NCBI GenBank assembly: GCA_937902665.1
Contig: CALELM010000020.1
Span: forward strand, 1-17,272
Length of the DNA stretch: 17,272 nucleotides
Direction: 5' to 3'
Source of the DNA: an uncultured Selenomonadaceae bacterium
Lineage (GTDB): Bacteria; Bacillota; Negativicutes; Selenomonadales; Selenomonadaceae
The notes beneath the pieces were generated by a model, which made no database searches, was not told the DNA's origin, and saw nothing but the letters and a program-made list of their open reading frames with translations. This document shows positions 15,441 through 17,272 of this stretch, piece by piece (position 1 is the first letter of the stretch; each line of letters opens with the position of its first letter). The translations under genes were made by a program, and so were the position numbers.

Positions 15441-15591
15441 TTATAACGCCATTGTTCGAGAAAATGCCATAAGCATTTTTCCTCCAATTCGCGTTTCAAC
15501 GAAGCGAAAGTTTGCTCACCGCTTGTTAAAATTTGGCTTTCCCCCACTTACAGCAAACTGTTGAAGAAGGGGACATCTTTAGCTTCGTTAT
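15441..15591 (-). repeat. 151-bp structured repeat, copy B (inverted relative to copy A)
   Basis: Read on the minus strand it runs ATAACGAAGCTAAAG to GGCGTTATAA and matches copy A (7580-7730) over its whole length. Flanking bases extend the ends to perfect inverted termini TTATAACG / CGTTATAA. The internal arms AACGAAGC-TAAAG / CTTTCGCTTCGTT are better preserved here than in A, while the 17-bp hairpin is decayed. It interrupts the IS1182-type transposase frame. Confidence 0.85.
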
Positions 15592-15738
15592 AACAGTCAA
15601 GTCCATACCTCCAATACAGCAGCGAAGCAGGCGGACGGGGTCATCTTTGCCAATTTGAACTTCAAGATTAAAAGGAAGATATACTTGATAACTTCCTTCA
15701 AAAGACGTATAATCTCTCCGTAAAATTGTTTTTTTCAT
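15526..15738 (-). pseudogene. IS1182-family transposase, N-terminal remnant interrupted by the 151-bp repeat
   Basis: The first 48 or so codons (MKKTILRRDYTSFEGSYQVY, then LPFNLEVQIGKDDPVRLL and GGMDLT) match the characteristic N-terminus of IS1182-type transposases (YQLxLPxxLExxIPxDxxVRxL). Full-length members run to about 450-550 aa. Here the frame enters repeat copy B at about 15594 and stops 22 codons later at 15526. The catalytic domain is absent, so the element cannot move itself. The ATG at 15738 has only a closely spaced AAGG upstream. The piece sits just beyond the terminator of the right-hand gene. Confidence 0.8.
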
Positions 15739-15754
15739 ACCTTAATTTTACACC

Positions 15755-15791
15755 TAATCCCGAGGAATTTAAGCCTTGGGATTATTTTTTT
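15755..15791 (+). terminator. plus-strand terminator-shaped hairpin at the IS remnant edge
   Basis: TAATCCCGAGG (15755-15765) pairs with CCTTGGGATTA (15774-15784) with one G-U pair around an 8-nt loop, followed by seven T residues (15785-15791). On the minus strand the same stem has an A-C mismatch and no T run, so the plus strand is the functional orientation. No plus-strand gene lies upstream within several kilobases. It may belong to the IS end. Confidence 0.55.
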
Positions 15792-15794
15792 GCA

Positions 15795-15833
15795 TCAAAA
15801 AAGCTGTTGCACGTTACAGTTACGTGCAACAGC
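15795..15833 (-). terminator. rho-independent terminator of the AAA-ATPase-like gene
   Basis: On the minus strand a perfect 12-bp stem, GCTGTTGCACGT (plus 15822-15833) with ACGTGCAACAGC (15803-15814) and a 7-nt loop, is followed directly by TTTTTTGATGC. It starts about 10 nt after the stop codon at 15843. Confidence 0.9.
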
Positions 15834-15842
15834 CCCTCTCAC

Positions 15843-17272
15843 TCATTCCCCTCTGCCAATCAGCACCTTTTTCCCTTGAAACGCAAAGCCATAGGCACGA
15901 ATCCTCTCTCTTGCAAATCCCTTCTCTATCAGTGCCTCCCGATACTTCTTCTCCTCGATCTGCCAGAGTGCCGCCTGCACGGTGTCTTCCAGTCCCTTCT
16001 CGTCATAATCATCATAGACCTTGAACTCAATGATAACCGCATGATCCTTGTCATTCTTTGGTTCCAGCATCACGTCATACCTGCCAAAGCCGCTCTCCCG
16101 ATTCGAGGTCAGCACGAACCTGTCCCGAAGGTCTGCCATCAGTCCCAGCACAAAGCCGTGATAGAACCTTTCAGGACTGGACTTCCCCGATGGCCTGTTT
16201 CCTGTATCAAAGCAACTAAAGACAGCAAGGGAAACCTCATTCATGTAATTCGTCATTGCCCGCACATCATCCAACAAAAGTGCCTGCACAAAACAGTTGT
16301 AATCAGCACTCGCCTTCGTGTCACGGAACCAGCCTTGGAACATTCCCGTAAACATCCGATGCGTTTCCCAGTTCGTGATTGACAGGTCGTCATAAATCAA
16401 GTCGTCCGTTGCCGCATCCTTGTCAATCCGTGCCATGCCCTTCACATAGCCACTTGCCAGAAGCAGCGACCAAATGGCATTCGGCCTTCCATCCAACTGG
16501 CTGAACACGATTTGGTCGTCCAGTGCAACCTGAATGGATTTCCCTGCAAGCAAGTCCTCGAACTGCATCTTGAAACTCGGATCTGCCCTCTGAACCAGCA
16601 AACCAACGAGAGAATTGGCACTGGTATTTGCCCAGTATGCCTTGAGCTTGCCTTCCTGCAGGAAATTGATGATTGACCAAGGATTGTAGATATCCGTTTT
16701 CTTTCCAATCGTAAAACCGTCATACCAGTGCTTGACCGCATCCTTGTTCGTATAACCGAACTCATCCATTGCCGCAAAGACCTCTGCCTCAGTGAAGCCG
16801 AAGGAATCCGCATATTTATCCGATTCCAAGGTAATGACCTTGAGATGATTGAGATCCGAGAAAATAGACTCCTTGCTGATTCGAGTGATTCCCGTCATCA
16901 AGCCACGCTCCATGTAGGGATTCGTCTTGAATGTCGCATGGAAGAATACCCGCAGGAAACTCACCATATCCTCCCAGTAGCCATGCACATACGCCTCCTG
17001 CATCGGCGTATCATATTCATCAAGGAGAATGATTGGCTTCTTTCCGTAGTAATCAAACAGATGCTTTGCCAGCCTCCGAACCGCCACTTGGTAATCCTCA
17101 GATGGAATCCTCCCCCGAACAGCAAGAAAATATGCCCTCTCCGTTTCGTCCAAAAAATCATTTTCCAGCAGGAACTTGTACCTGCCAAAAGCATCGGCTA
17201 TCACGCCTTGCAGGCTGCGTCTTGCTTCCTCAAAGGTCTTGTGCTTCACATCCGCAAGACTTAGGAAGATTA
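15843..17272 (-). CDS. AAA-ATPase-like / PD-(D/E)XK nuclease family protein, 5' end outside the window
   Basis: The frame is open to the right edge (reading ...IFLSLADVKHKTFEEA), so the start and the Walker A loop, normally within the first 60 or so residues of this family, are beyond the window. A GTG at 17249 is internal, not the start. Visible parts: a Walker B-like PIILLDEYDTPM, then TGITRISKESIFSDLNHL, a middle region with KHWYDGF and YNPWSIINFL, and a C-terminal PD-(D/E)XK nuclease-like domain with RYDVML and IIEFKVYD (D...ExK core), ending GFAFQGKKVLIGRGE. This matches the AAA-ATPase_like (PF09820) plus PDDEXK_9 (PF08011) architecture, usually about 500-570 aa and multicopy in anaerobic Firmicutes and Bacteroidetes. 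Its function is unproven; DNA-related or mobile-element-like behaviour is suspected. The C-terminus is intact with its own terminator. Confidence 0.9.
   Translation of the reverse strand, partial: IFLSLADVKHKTFEEARRSLQGVIADAFGRYKFLLENDFLDETERAYFLAVRGRIPSEDYQVAVRRLAKHLFDYYGKKPIILLDEYDTPMQEAYVHGYWEDMVSFLRVFFHATFKTNPYMERGLMTGITRISKESIFSDLNHLKVITLESDKYADSFGFTEAEVFAAMDEFGYTNKDAVKHWYDGFTIGKKTDIYNPWSIINFLQEGKLKAYWANTSANSLVGLLVQRADPSFKMQFEDLLAGKSIQVALDDQIVFSQLDGRPNAIWSLLLASGYVKGMARIDKDAATDDLIYDDLSITNWETHRMFTGMFQGWFRDTKASADYNCFVQALLLDDVRAMTNYMNEVSLAVFSCFDTGNRPSGKSSPERFYHGFVLGLMADLRDRFVLTSNRESGFGRYDVMLEPKNDKDHAVIIEFKVYDDYDEKGLEDTVQAALWQIEEKKYREALIEKGFARERIRAYGFAFQGKKVLIGRGE

Noticed and set aside
17247..17249. 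GTG as the start of the AAA-ATPase-like gene
   Set aside because: The frame stays open to the window edge with family-typical residues (IFLSLADVK), and the N-terminal ATP-binding region is missing, so the start lies outside.

Overview
The window looks like a chromosomal segment of a diderm, anaerobic Firmicute, most plausibly Negativicutes (Selenomonas-like). The pointers are a complete [FeFe]-hydrogenase maturase set (hydE, hydG, hydF), a meso-diaminopimelate dehydrogenase, an LCP-family envelope protein, an IS1182-type transposase remnant and an AAA-ATPase-like/PD-(D/E)XK protein of the kind that is multicopy in such genomes. The taxon is an inference from gene content, not from a marker gene.

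Layout. At 1-160 there is a bidirectional terminator. On the minus strand follow a secreted NlpC/P60 cell-wall hydrolase (163-921, with a good promoter), then hydF, hydG and hydE as a tight operon transcribed E-G-F (1052-4798), preceded by a hairpin and an HD-GYP cyclic-di-GMP phosphodiesterase (4913-6049). A divergent intergenic region leads to a plus-strand LytR-CpsA-Psr protein (6285-7583). A gene-poor gap follows (7584-8014) that starts with a 151-bp repeat. Then come an orphan single-membrane-segment protein (8015-8482, plus), alanine racemase (minus), a NusG-II/Gx membrane pair (9709-10601, plus), an ATP-grasp amide ligase of the glutathionylspermidine synthase family with a Lys/Ser-rich lipoprotein upstream of it (10582-12589, minus), pyruvate kinase (12637-14052, minus) and Ddh (14227-15213, minus). 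The right end carries a second, inverted copy of the 151-bp repeat lodged in a decayed IS1182 transposase, then a window-truncated AAA-ATPase-like/PD-(D/E)XK gene.

How it works together. Many of the genes serve the cell envelope: alr and ddh act in D-Ala and DAP supply for peptidoglycan, LCP proteins attach glycopolymers, and NlpC/P60 cuts peptide stems. HydEGF build the H-cluster of an [FeFe] hydrogenase whose structural gene is not in the window.

The least ordinary signals are: the inverted pair of 151-bp structured repeats, whose ends supply stop codons; a change of GC skew from G-rich to C-rich on the plus strand at about 7.6-8.0 kb, of the polarity expected at a replication terminus; the lipoprotein/ATP-grasp ligase pair resembling E. 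coli YgiB-YgiC; and a HydF with altered G4 and cluster motifs. No CRISPR array, tRNA or rRNA was seen.
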